Assembly (NCBI GenBank): GCA_030745255.1
Contig: JASLOY010000003.1
Location: forward strand, 1-21,050
DNA: 21,050 bases
Reading direction: 5' to 3'
From: Vicinamibacterales bacterium
GTDB lineage: Bacteria > Acidobacteriota > Vicinamibacteria > Vicinamibacterales > UBA8438
The notes under the pieces were generated by a model. It was not told where the DNA came from. It saw only the letters and a program-made list of their open reading frames with translations, and ran no database searches. The position numbers and the translations under genes are program-made. Shown here piece after piece: positions 7,230-14,622 of this stretch (the stretch's first letter is position 1; each line of letters starts with the position of its first letter).

Positions 7230-8501
7230 TTAGTCGAGAAGCTCGCCCGACAGCGGGCTGGCAGCGGTGATGCGAACCTGGACGCGCTGGTTACCGGTTG
7301 TTCCGGGCGGCACGGCCACCTTCAGGTAGTTGTCGGTCGCCACGACCGTACCGCCTTCGAGCGTCAGTCCTGGCCGCACCTGCCCCTCCTGCGATTGGCG
7401 AAATCGTCCGGATAGATCGGTCCCGACATCACGGAGCGCACGCGCGCGCTCGCGCACCACCGGGCTCGGCAACCGGCCTTCGAGGCGTGAGGCCTCGGTA
7501 CCAGGACGCGGCGAGTAGGGAAAGACGTGCAGGTAGGTCAAGGGGCTGCCGGCCAGATAGTCGAGCGTGTGCTGGGCGTCTTCGTCCCGATCGCCGGGGA
7601 ACCCGGCGATCAGGTCAGACCCGATGCCGGCGTGGGGCATCCGGTCGCGGATGCGGTCGACCGTGCGGCGATACAGATCGAAGGTGTAGGGACGCCGCAT
7701 GCGCCGCAGCATGGCGTCGCTGGCGTGTTGGAGCGGCAGGTGGAAGTGTGGTGCGAACCGGCCGCTCGAAGCGACCAGGTCGATGACCCCGGGCGGGCAG
7801 TCCATCGGCTCGAGCGAGCTGATGCGAAACGTGACGTCCGAGGGGTGCCGGTCGAGCGCAGCGAGCAGGTCGGGCAACGACGACGGCATGTTCAGGTCTC
7901 GCCCATACGACCCGAGGTGCACGCCGGTCAGCACCACCTCGTTGAATCCGCTCGCAGCGGCGTGGCTGACGGCACTCAGCACGTGCGTCTTGTCGAGACT
8001 GCGGCCATGACCTCGGGTCGACGGAATGATGCAGAAGGCGCACCGCTCGTCGCACCCGGTCTGCACCCGGAGCATGAAGGCCACCCGGCCGACGGAATCG
8101 GGCGAGACCAGCGCACCGCACGCGCCTGGACCGTCGCCGAACCGTTGGGCCGTGGTCTCGTCATCCGGCGACAAGGGCAGTACCCGGTCGAGGATGGCGT
8201 CTTTCTCCGTGTTCGACACCACCTCGGGCGCGCCCGGCAGCATCGCAACTGCCTCGCCATCCCGCGTCGCGTAGCAACCAGTGGCGACCACCCGCGCGCC
8301 GGGGTTCAGCCGCGCCACCCGGCGCAAGGTCTGTCTGGCGCCATGGTCGGCGGTGGCGGTCACCGAGCAGGTGTTGACTACCACCAGGTCTGCCTCGTCG
8401 ATCGTGCCCCGCGTCGCGCCACGCGCGCGCAGCCCCATCTCGAGCTCGAGGGAGTCGGCCTGGTTCACGCGGCACCCGAACGTGGTGATGGCGTAGCGCA
8501 C
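7230..8501 (-). CDS. mtaB: tRNA threonylcarbamoyladenosine (t6A37) methylthiotransferase MtaB
   Basis: 423 residues, the usual size. MtaB is a radical-SAM iron-sulfur enzyme that converts t6A at position 37 of ANN-decoding tRNAs to ms2t6A in the cytoplasm. The N-terminal methylthiotransferase domain carries the three cysteines for the auxiliary cluster, in FGCRVNQ (C10), NTCSVT (C45) and TGCYA (C76). The radical-SAM core has CDERCAFC (C150, C154, C157) in VQTGCDERCAFCIIPSTRG, followed by the GFNEVVLTGVHLGSYG segment typical of MtaB. A TRAM-like tRNA-binding region closes the protein (GTVVATDNYLKVAVPP). FGCRVNQ rather than the MiaB-type GCQMN favours MtaB over MiaB. The start is GTG (8501-8499), 8 bases after the PilZ gene's stop, so the two are probably cotranscribed; no clear ribosome site is seen. 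Confidence 0.93.
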   Translation of the reverse strand: MRYAITTFGCRVNQADSLELEMGLRARGATRGTIDEADLVVVNTCSVTATADHGARQTLRRVARLNPGARVVATGCYATRDGEAVAMLPGAPEVVSNTEKDAILDRVLPLSPDDETTAQRFGDGPGACGALVSPDSVGRVAFMLRVQTGCDERCAFCIIPSTRGHGRSLDKTHVLSAVSHAAASGFNEVVLTGVHLGSYGRDLNMPSSLPDLLAALDRHPSDVTFRISSLEPMDCPPGVIDLVASSGRFAPHFHLPLQHASDAMLRRMRRPYTFDLYRRTVDRIRDRMPHAGIGSDLIAGFPGDRDEDAQHTLDYLAGSPLTYLHVFPYSPRPGTEASRLEGRLPSPVVRERARALRDVGTDLSGRFRQSQEGQVRPGLTLEGGTVVATDNYLKVAVPPGTTGNQRVQVRITAASPLSGELLD

Positions 8502-8509
8502 GGGAGGGA

Positions 8510-9028
8510 TTACCGCAGCGTCAAGCGGTAGCCGTCGACGGTGGCGGCGATGGCCGGCGCCTGTCCGGACCGGGTTGACCCGAGTCGCCGCACAATCTCG
8601 CCGTGACAGCGGAATCGGCTGGGTGGCCCGCCGGGCACGCCAGACGGCAGGACGATGATGAGGTCGAGAGGCGTGTCCTGTTCGAGCGGCGTGTCGGTGC
8701 GGAACAGGACGCCGGTTCGGCTCAGGTTCTCGGTGTGCCCGACCTGCCAGTCCGCGTCTCGGTCTTGCCGCGTCCGGTACCGTATCTCGAGACGCATTGT
8801 GAACCGCGTGGCGCGGGGAATCGCTTGCCTACCAGCCCGCTCGACTGACGGTCGATCGAACTCGCGCTGCCCGGCGACAATCAGTGAGAACGCGTCTTGC
8901 CCCAGATCGAGCTGGCGCCACAGGTGACCGCACAGGTCACAGTGCAGCCAGCGCGACCCCGAAGAGGACCCGAGGGCCTCGACGTCCGCGTCGGCTCCGC
9001 ACCGCGGGCATGACGGCAATGTATCCAT
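8510..9028 (-). CDS. Zinc-ribbon PilZ-domain protein
   Basis: 172 residues from the ATG at 9028-9026 (MDTLPSCPRCGADADVEALG). A start at 9151 is open but adds 41 residues of non-conserved leader. The N-terminal 35 residues are a zinc ribbon with CPRC and CDLC pairs. The C-terminal part (from about residue 70) is a PilZ-type barrel: IPRATRFTMRLEIRY, then ENLSRTGVLFRTDTPLEQDTPLDLIIVLP. NLSRTG fits the [D/N]xSxxG half of the c-di-GMP site. The upstream arginine motif is not a clean RxxxR, so c-di-GMP binding is uncertain and the domain may serve in protein contacts. It is the first gene of a likely two-gene unit with mtaB and diverges from the amidohydrolase at 9316 across 287 bases. In that gap I see only a weak possible promoter for the plus strand (TTCCCT 9184-9189, 17 bases, TAGGAT 9207-9212). 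Confidence 0.82.
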   Translation of the reverse strand: MDTLPSCPRCGADADVEALGSSSGSRWLHCDLCGHLWRQLDLGQDAFSLIVAGQREFDRPSVERAGRQAIPRATRFTMRLEIRYRTRQDRDADWQVGHTENLSRTGVLFRTDTPLEQDTPLDLIIVLPSGVPGGPPSRFRCHGEIVRRLGSTRSGQAPAIAATVDGYRLTLR

Positions 9029-9315
9029 CGGTCTTCGAGGGGCCAGTGGCCGGAGACCACTATTAGCCGCCCACACTATCACGATCCTCGGGTCTGACGG
9101 CAGCCCAGACGGCGGTTCGCCGACCCGACCGGGGAGCCGGCCGCAGCCCATCGCCGGATGCCCGCCGGACCGACACTTTCCGGTTCCCTGTAACAGCCCA
9201 CTGACATAGGATCGAACGTCAGGCGCACCGTCATGCGAACGGCATCGTCACGGGCACCGCTCGGCGTCCTGTCGGCATCGTTCGAAGTCATCGATCATCT
9301 CCCCGGGAGCACCGC

Positions 9316-10962
9316 ATGCGTTCCACACAGCTCACCTGGCTCACCGCCTTCGTCGCCGCCGTGGCACTCGTCGTCTTCGCGCTGCCACAGCCCGATCCGC
9401 TCGCAACGGTAGCCGCCGCGACACTGCCGGAGGATGCCCGGCTCGACACGCTGAAAGACGAGGCGGTGGTCGACGTCGAGAGCCGGCGCGACTTCACCCA
9501 GCAGATGGTCGACATGATCTACAGCTTCAACGAGCTGGGCTTCCAGGAGTTCGAGACGCAGCGCTACGTCACCGGTATCCTCGAGGACCACGGCTTCGCC
9601 GTGGAGCGAGGAGTCGCCGGCATCCCCAGCGCTTGGTGGGCCACCTGGGGCGAGGGCTCGCCGGTCATCGCGATCGGCACCGACGTCGACGGCATCCCGC
9701 AGGCCTCGCAGAAGCCGGGCGTCGCCTATCGCGAACCGCTCATCAAGGGCGGCCCGGGCCACGGCGAAGGGCACAACGCCGGGCAGGCGCTGAACATCAC
9801 GGCGGCGCTGGCGGTGCAGAAGATCATGCAGCGCGAAGAGCTGCCGGGCACGCTGGTCATCTGGCCCGGCATCGCCGAGGAGCAGCTCGGAACCAAGGCG
9901 CACTACGTGCGCGCCGGGCTGTTCGACGACGTCGATATCGTGCTCTACTCGCACGTCAGCAACAGCATGAACGCGAGCTGGGGCGAGAGCGGCGGCAACG
10001 GGCTGGTGTCTGTCGAGTATCTGTTCGAGGGCGAGAGCGCTCACGGTGCCGGGTCCCCCTGGGACGGCCGTAGCGCGCTGGACGCGGTGGAGCTGATGAA
10101 CGTCGGCTGGAACTATCGCCGCGAGCACCTGCGCATTCAGCAGCGCTCCCATTACGTCATCTCCGACGGTGGCGACCAACCCAACGTCGTCCCGCCAACG
10201 GCGGCGGTCTGGTACTTCTTCCGCGAGACCGACTACCCCAGCATCATGCGCATGTGGGAGATCGGCAACCAGATCTCAGAAGGCGCCGCCATGATGACCG
10301 GTACCACCGTCGACTCGCGGGTGCTGGGCGCAGCCTGGCCGCAGCACATGAACAAGCCGCTGGCCGAGGCGGTGCACACCAACATCCTCGACGTGGGCAT
10401 GCCGGCGTGGAGCGACGCCGACCAGCGCATGGCCAAGGCAGTGCAGAAGATGCTGGGCGCCGAGGAGCGCGGCCTCTCGACAGAGGTCGCCGAAGAGGTG
10501 CGCGGCCGCGAGGACATCCCCGACGGGCAGCGGCGGGGCGGCGGGTCGGACGACATTGGCGACATCTCGTGGGTGGTGCCGACCGTGTCGCTGCGGTTCC
10601 CCTCGAACATTTCGGGCGGTCAGGGGCACAACTGGAACAAGGCGATCGCCATGGCCACTCCGATCGCTCATAAAGGGGCCACCGCCGGCGCGAAGGTCTA
10701 CGCCCGGACGCTGCTCGACATTCTGCTGACCCCGGAGCTGGTCGAGAATGCCAACGACTACTTCGAGAACGTCCAGAAGAAAGACATGGAGTACACCACG
10801 TTCCTGCGCCCGCAGGACGAGCCGGCCATCTGGCTGAATGAAGAGATCATGGAGACGTTCAAGCCACAGCTCGAGCAGTACTATTTCGACCCGTCGAAGT
10901 ACGACACCTATCTCGAGCAGCTCGGCGTCGAGTATCCGACCGTCCGTGAAGGCGCCAACTAG
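9316..10962 (+). CDS. Exported M20-family (AbgB-like) amidohydrolase, copy 1
   Basis: 548 residues. It starts at ATG 9316 behind GGGAG (9305-9309). A hydrophobic N-terminus (LTWLTAFVAAVALVVFALP) suggests export. The catalytic domain resembles M20 amidohydrolases of the AbgB (p-aminobenzoyl-glutamate hydrolase) branch. It has an Asp-bearing GTDVDGIP, HGEGHN (149-154) where the M20D subgroup has HxCGH, adjacent glutamates in WPGIAEEQLG (about 188-189), and a late metal-ligand region around AMATPIAHKGATAGAKV. The middle (VEYLFEGESAHGAGSPWDGRSALDAVELMNVG) is the dimerization domain, and SDDIGDISWVVPTV is the AbgB-like turn. It likely cleaves an amide or N-acyl amino acid in the periplasm with a two-metal centre; the substrate is unknown. 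A close paralogue starts 9 bases after its stop, so the pair forms an operon. Confidence 0.9.
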   Translation: MRSTQLTWLTAFVAAVALVVFALPQPDPLATVAAATLPEDARLDTLKDEAVVDVESRRDFTQQMVDMIYSFNELGFQEFETQRYVTGILEDHGFAVERGVAGIPSAWWATWGEGSPVIAIGTDVDGIPQASQKPGVAYREPLIKGGPGHGEGHNAGQALNITAALAVQKIMQREELPGTLVIWPGIAEEQLGTKAHYVRAGLFDDVDIVLYSHVSNSMNASWGESGGNGLVSVEYLFEGESAHGAGSPWDGRSALDAVELMNVGWNYRREHLRIQQRSHYVISDGGDQPNVVPPTAAVWYFFRETDYPSIMRMWEIGNQISEGAAMMTGTTVDSRVLGAAWPQHMNKPLAEAVHTNILDVGMPAWSDADQRMAKAVQKMLGAEERGLSTEVAEEVRGREDIPDGQRRGGGSDDIGDISWVVPTVSLRFPSNISGGQGHNWNKAIAMATPIAHKGATAGAKVYARTLLDILLTPELVENANDYFENVQKKDMEYTTFLRPQDEPAIWLNEEIMETFKPQLEQYYFDPSKYDTYLEQLGVEYPTVREGAN

Positions 10963-10971
10963 GAGACTGCG

Positions 10972-12618
10972 ATGACAAGGGTCCGCTCGGCCGTCCCGCG
11001 GATCGTCGGCGTCGCGGTCGTCGTCGCGACCCTGACCGGCGTGACCGCGCAACAGCAATCTCAACCGCCGGCCACCGCCACCCCGGCGCTCGACGCCGAC
11101 CCGCGACTCGACCGCTTCAAGCAAGAGGTGATCGTGGACGTCGAGGCCCGGCGCGACTTCACCCAGCAGATGGTCGACTCCATCTTCAGCTTCAGCGAGC
11201 TGGGCTTCCAGGAGTTCGAGACCCAGCGCTACGTCACCGAGATTCTCGAATCGCACGGGTTCGCGGTCGAACGAGGCGTCGCCGGCATCCCGACCTCGTG
11301 GGTCGCGACGTGGGGGTCTGGCAAACCGGTCATCGCGCTCGGCACCGACATCGACGGCATCCCGCAGGCCTCGCAGAAACCAGGCGTCGCCTACCGTGAC
11401 CCGCTGGTGGCCGGGGCGCCGGGGCACGGCGAGGGTCACAACTCGGGGCAGGCGCTCATCGTGACCGCAGCGCTCGCGGTGAAGCAGGTGATGGAGCGCG
11501 AGAACATCCCCGGCACGCTGATGCTCTGGCCGGGGGTCGCCGAGGAGCAGCTCGGCGGTAAGGCGCACTTCGTGCGGGCCGGGCTGTTCGAGGATGTCGA
11601 CGCGGTGCTCTACTGCCACGTCGGCACCGGGCTCGGCACCAGCTGGGGACAGGGCTTCGGCAGCGGGCTGGTGTCGGTCGAGTTTCTGTTCGAGGGCGAG
11701 AGCGCTCACGGCGCCGGCTCCCCGTGGGACGGCCGCAGCGCGCTCGACGCCGTCGAGCTGATGAACGTCGGCTGGAACTACCGGCGCGAGCATCTCCAGA
11801 TCCAGCAGCGCTCGCACTACGTCATCACCGACGGCGGTGACCAGCCCAACGTCGTTCCGCCCACCGCGGCGGTCTGGTATTTCTTCCGCGAGGTCACCTA
11901 CGAGCGGATCAAGAGCCTGTGGGACATCGGCGAGCAGATCGCCGCCGGCGCGGCGCTGATGACCGGCACCGAGGTCCGCTCACGCGTGCTCGGCGCCGCC
12001 TACCCGCAACACTCGAACAAGGCGCTGGCCGAGGCGATGCACGCCAACATCCTCGAGGTCGGCATGCCCGAGTGGAGCGAGGACGACCAGCGGATGGCGC
12101 GTGCCGTGCAGGAGATGCTCGGCGCACAGGTGCGCGGTTTGAGCACGGAAGTCAGCCAGAACCTCCGTGGCCGCGAGTCCACCCCGGTGAGCCAGCAGCG
12201 GGGCGGCCCGTCGGACGACATCGGCGACATCGCCTGGAACGTGCCGACTGTCACGCTTGGCTTCCCGTCCAACATCTCCGGCGGCCAGGGGCACAACTGG
12301 AACAAGGCGATCGCGATGGCGACACCGATCGCGCACAAGGGGGCCACGGCCGGCGCCAAAGTACATGCGATGACGGTGCTCGACCTGTTGCTGACCCCGT
12401 CGATCCTCGAGAACGCCTGGGACTACTTCAACAACGTCCAGACCAAGGACCGCAAGTATGTCTCGCTGCTGCGGCCTCAGGACGGGCCGGCCATCTGGCT
12501 GAACGAAGAGATCATGGACAGGTTCAAGCCACAGCTGGAGCAGTACTACTTCGACCCGTCGACCTACGACACCTATCTCGAGCAGCTCGGCATCGAGTAT
12601 CCAACGGTGCGCGAGTAG
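10972..12618 (+). CDS. Exported M20-family (AbgB-like) amidohydrolase, copy 2
   Basis: 548 residues, the same length as the gene before it and alike along its full length except in the signal peptide (VPRIVGVAVVVATLTGVTAQ). AGGAG (10961-10965) overlaps the upstream stop codon and lies 6 bases before the ATG, so the two are translationally close. All features of copy 1 are kept: GTDIDGIP, HGEGHN, GVAEEQLG, the dimerization segment FEGESAHGAGSPWDGRSALD, SDDIGDIAWNVPTV and the C-terminal KPQLEQYYFDPSTYDTYLEQ. The main differences lie in a short segment after the metal site (SHVSNSMNASWGESG against CHVGTGLGTSWGQGF), a candidate specificity region. It arose by tandem duplication. A hairpin follows at 12631-12664. 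The substrate is unknown. Confidence 0.9.
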   Translation: MTRVRSAVPRIVGVAVVVATLTGVTAQQQSQPPATATPALDADPRLDRFKQEVIVDVEARRDFTQQMVDSIFSFSELGFQEFETQRYVTEILESHGFAVERGVAGIPTSWVATWGSGKPVIALGTDIDGIPQASQKPGVAYRDPLVAGAPGHGEGHNSGQALIVTAALAVKQVMERENIPGTLMLWPGVAEEQLGGKAHFVRAGLFEDVDAVLYCHVGTGLGTSWGQGFGSGLVSVEFLFEGESAHGAGSPWDGRSALDAVELMNVGWNYRREHLQIQQRSHYVITDGGDQPNVVPPTAAVWYFFREVTYERIKSLWDIGEQIAAGAALMTGTEVRSRVLGAAYPQHSNKALAEAMHANILEVGMPEWSEDDQRMARAVQEMLGAQVRGLSTEVSQNLRGRESTPVSQQRGGPSDDIGDIAWNVPTVTLGFPSNISGGQGHNWNKAIAMATPIAHKGATAGAKVHAMTVLDLLLTPSILENAWDYFNNVQTKDRKYVSLLRPQDGPAIWLNEEIMDRFKPQLEQYYFDPSTYDTYLEQLGIEYPTVRE

Positions 12619-12630
12619 ACCCAGCCGGTA

Positions 12631-12664
12631 CCCGACGATCGGAGAACCGATCTCGTCGTCGGGG
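12631..12664 (+). terminator. Imperfect hairpin after the amidohydrolase pair
   Basis: CCCGACGA-TCGG pairs with CCGA-TC...TCGTCGGG around an AGAA loop, with a short bulge on the 3' side. It begins 13 bases after the stop at 12618. No T-run follows, so it may be a weak terminator or an mRNA 3' stabilizing stem. Confidence 0.4.
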
Positions 12665-12686
12665 CGTTCGCGTGATCACGACCACC

Positions 12687-12715
12687 ACATCCCGGCCTCT
12701 GTCTGATGTAGGCTC
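12687..12715 (+). repeat. 29-bp dispersed repeat, copy A
   Basis: A 29-base block beginning ACATCCCGGCC and ending TGATGTAGGCTC recurs at 17480-17508 with two mismatches. Here it lies directly upstream of the truncated kinase membrane region. It is probably the conserved 5' flank of one gene family; TGATGTAGGCT could hold an extended -10 element. Confidence 0.6.
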
Positions 12716-12885
12716 AGACCTCCTCCACACTGGAGAGGCAGGGTGACCGGGCCGAGTTCCGACCGGTCGCGCCGGCCTGGTCACCCGGGGTCGACAGCGA
12801 CGAGCAGCTGGCGTGGGAGGGCAATCTAACCGATGCTCTCCAGACCCCTATCCGTATAGAGGCGGCCAGCTACCGCGGTCGTCCG

Positions 12886-13854
12886 GTGCGGTTTCGTCTC
12901 ATCTATCCCTGGACCCGGCCGCCGTCTCCAGGAAGTCCCGCGACGGTGGACCAGGTTGTGGCGAACCTGATCACCGCCGCCGCGTTGATCGGCGTGGTGG
13001 TGCTCGCCCGACGCAATCTCCGGCACCAGCGCGGGCATCGGCGGGCGGCGCTGCGACTGGCGTTGGTCGCTGGCGCGTTCATGAGCGCCGGCAGGCTGCT
13101 GACCATGCACCACGTGCCGACCTCCTTTGAGGTCGCCTTCGTGTTCGGGGCGGTCGCCTGGGGGCTCTTCCAGGCGGCGCTGGTGTGGCTCTGCTACGTG
13201 GCCCTCGAGCCCTACGTGCGTCGTCTCTGGCCACGGGTGCTCGTCTCCTGGATTCGCCTGCTCGACGGGCGCATCAAAGATCCGCTAGTCGCCAGGCATC
13301 TGATCTACGGCGCTGTCGCTGGCATCTTTTTCCAGCTCCTGGACCAGGCGAGTCGGTTGTGGGTCGGCGAGCCCATCTATGCCATCTCCGCCAGCGCCTT
13401 CTTGCCTTTCGGGACCGACGGGGGCGCCAGTTTTCTCGGCTACGCGTTGATTGCAGCGCTGTCTGGGATCATGCCTTCGGTGGGCTATCTCGCGCTGCTG
13501 CTGCTCTTTCGCCTGCTGCTGCGTAACATCGCCGCCGCCGCGATACTGATGGTTCTCCTGAATCCGATCCAGGGTCCGATGACCTCCGGGCTCGAGCTTC
13601 TCCCGGTGCTGGTCTTCCAGACGGGCGAGTCGCTGTGGTTGGCGATGATCTTCCGCTTCGGCTTCCTGTCGGCGGCGGCCGCACTCGTCGTCAGCACGTT
13701 GCTGGAACGCTTTCCGCTGACGATCGACCTCTCCCTCTGGTATGCCCCCACCTCCCTCTTCGTGCTCGCGATGGTGGTCGTGCTCGCCGTCGCCGCCTTC
13801 CGCGTCTCGCTAGGTGGCCGAGCGCTCCTGTCCGACCTGTTGAAAGAGACCTAG
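12886..13854 (+). CDS. Membrane C-terminal region of a truncated Ser/Thr kinase
   Basis: 322 residues from a GTG at 12886, but the frame is open back to 12712 and the similarity I recognise begins earlier (EFRPVAPAWSPG, EGNLTDALQTPIRIEAASYRGRP). No ATG, GTG or TTG exists in that upstream part. This looks like the C-terminal membrane half found after the kinase domain in some acidobacterial Ser/Thr kinases, recognised by FRLIYPWTRP, ARRNLRHQRGHRRAALRLA, HHVPTSFE, LEPYVRRLWPRVLVSWIRLLDGRIKDPLV and the terminal WYAPTSLFVLAMVVV. About eight hydrophobic helices are predicted by eye. The kinase domain is absent, and the upstream 29-bp repeat joins almost directly to the C-terminal part, so this is a deletion derivative and probably a pseudogene. 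A stand-alone membrane protein remains possible because the remaining frame is clean. The family assignment rests on memory. Confidence 0.6.
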   Translation: MRFRLIYPWTRPPSPGSPATVDQVVANLITAAALIGVVVLARRNLRHQRGHRRAALRLALVAGAFMSAGRLLTMHHVPTSFEVAFVFGAVAWGLFQAALVWLCYVALEPYVRRLWPRVLVSWIRLLDGRIKDPLVARHLIYGAVAGIFFQLLDQASRLWVGEPIYAISASAFLPFGTDGGASFLGYALIAALSGIMPSVGYLALLLLFRLLLRNIAAAAILMVLLNPIQGPMTSGLELLPVLVFQTGESLWLAMIFRFGFLSAAAALVVSTLLERFPLTIDLSLWYAPTSLFVLAMVVVLAVAAFRVSLGGRALLSDLLKET

Positions 13855-13904
13855 TGGTGGGCGCTCTGACGCTGCGGGCGCCAGCGGCCTTGGAACCTGC
13901 CCAG

Positions 13905-13960
13905 CCGGCGGGGTGGAACTGCAAGACCCCATCCCCGGTTCAAATCCCGGTCTTCGTGGA
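13905..13960 (+). other. Degenerate tRNA-like 3' fragment
   Basis: TTCAAAT (13939-13945) flanked by CCCGG on each side makes a T-arm with four of five pairs. CTGCAAG upstream (13919-13925) resembles a Cys anticodon loop (GCA). The anticodon stem pairs poorly, no D-arm is present, and the would-be 3' acceptor strand (13951-13957) has no partner upstream, so this is not a working tRNA. It lies just before the toxin-antitoxin pair and may be an old attachment-site scar. Confidence 0.3.
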
Positions 13961-13990
13961 GGATATCTAATATGGTATATTACCTATAGT
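13953..13990 (+). promoter_or_regulatory. Promoter-operator of the toxin-antitoxin pair
   Basis: An AT-rich island in otherwise GC-rich DNA. TTCGTG (13953-13958), a 17-base gap and TATATT (13976-13981) fit a promoter. TAATAT-GGT-ATATTA (13968-13982) is a perfect inverted repeat over the -10 box, with GGTA-TAT-TACC (13974-13984) nested in it. Such sites are where the XRE antitoxin of HigBA-type systems normally binds to repress its own operon. The ATG of the toxin follows at 13993. Confidence 0.55.
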
Positions 13991-13992
13991 GT

Positions 13993-14274
13993 ATGTGGGA
14001 GATCTTCGAACACCGCCGAGTGTCCAGGCAGCTGTCGCGGCTCCCGATCGACATCCTGAAGCGGTATGAGAAATGGAAGGACGTCGTTGGCATCTCCGGA
14101 CCCGCGGCACTCAGATTGATCAGGGGTTTTCACGACGAGACGTTGCGCGGTGAGTGGCGGGGACATCGTTCTTCACGCCTGGGACTTCAATATCGCGTGA
14201 TCTACAGAATCGTCGATCGGCGATGCGAGGTCTTGGTCATCGACATCACGGCGCACGACTATCGAAGGAAGTAG
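13993..14274 (+). CDS. higB: HigB/RelE-family toxin (mRNA interferase)
   Basis: 93 residues. The sequence has the RelE/HigB fold signature: FEHRRVSRQLSRLP at the start, the DVVGISGPAALRLIRGFHDETLRGEWRGHRSSRLGLQYRVIYRI core, and VLVIDITAHDYRRK at the end. Toxins of this family cut mRNA, usually on the ribosome, when freed from the antitoxin. The Arg-rich WRGHRSSRL stretch and the C-terminal His/Tyr (HDYRRK) match expected catalytic positions, though I cannot prove activity. The toxin comes before the antitoxin, as in HigBA. Two bases separate its TAG from the antitoxin ATG. The leader is almost absent (GTGT before ATG), so translation initiation may be weak. Confidence 0.85.
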   Translation: MWEIFEHRRVSRQLSRLPIDILKRYEKWKDVVGISGPAALRLIRGFHDETLRGEWRGHRSSRLGLQYRVIYRIVDRRCEVLVIDITAHDYRRK

Positions 14275-14276
14275 CC

Positions 14277-14543
14277 ATGGACAGAAAGATGTTTCGACGG
14301 GCGCGGAAGACGGTGGATGTGTCGGTGGGCGAATCCGTGCGGATTGTCCGCGAGCTTCAAGAGCTGAGCCAGAACGACCTAGCAAAGATGACGGGTATTC
14401 CTCAGTCGACGATCTCGGCCATCGAGAACGACAGAGTCAACCTGGGGGTCGAACGAGCCAAGGCCCTCGCGGGCGCGCTGAAGTGTCATCCCGCAGTGCT
14501 GGTGTTTCCAGGGTGGGAGCTGGGCAAAGGCACGGCCGCCTGA
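14277..14543 (+). CDS. higA: HigA-type XRE antitoxin / autorepressor
   Basis: 88 residues from the ATG at 14277, chosen because AAGGAAG (14265-14271) precedes it and overlaps the toxin's last codons. A helix-turn-helix of the XRE/Cro-CI type lies at about residues 25-70: LQELSQNDLAKMTGIPQSTI, then SAIENDRVNLGVERAKALAGALK. It should neutralise the toxin at 13993 and repress the operon through the palindrome at 13968-13982. The strong ribosome site compared with the toxin's poor one fits the need for antitoxin excess. No further partner gene follows; the next gene is on the other strand. Confidence 0.85.
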   Translation: MDRKMFRRARKTVDVSVGESVRIVRELQELSQNDLAKMTGIPQSTISAIENDRVNLGVERAKALAGALKCHPAVLVFPGWELGKGTAA

Positions 14544-14622
14544 ACGCGGCGCTCCATACCTGCGGTCGGAGAAGGGCCGACGCCTGCCGGCTCGAACGTT
14601 GCTCGCCGCCTGCGTGGAGGTA

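Noticed and set aside
7527..8531. 334-codon open frame on the plus strand over mtaB
   Set aside because: mtaB on the other strand has all its catalytic cysteines; this frame is its shadow.
9295..10179. 294-codon open frame on the minus strand
   Set aside because: Antisense of the first amidohydrolase, with the same shadow sequence pattern as the frame at 10276-11817.
10276..11817. 513-codon open frame on the minus strand
   Set aside because: Antisense shadow across the two tandem amidohydrolases; it repeats itself because the sense genes are duplicates and has no recognizable motif.
14565..14581. Hairpin GTCGG-7-CCGAC after the antitoxin gene
   Set aside because: Only 5 bp with a 7-base loop and no T-run; such stems are frequent by chance at this GC content.
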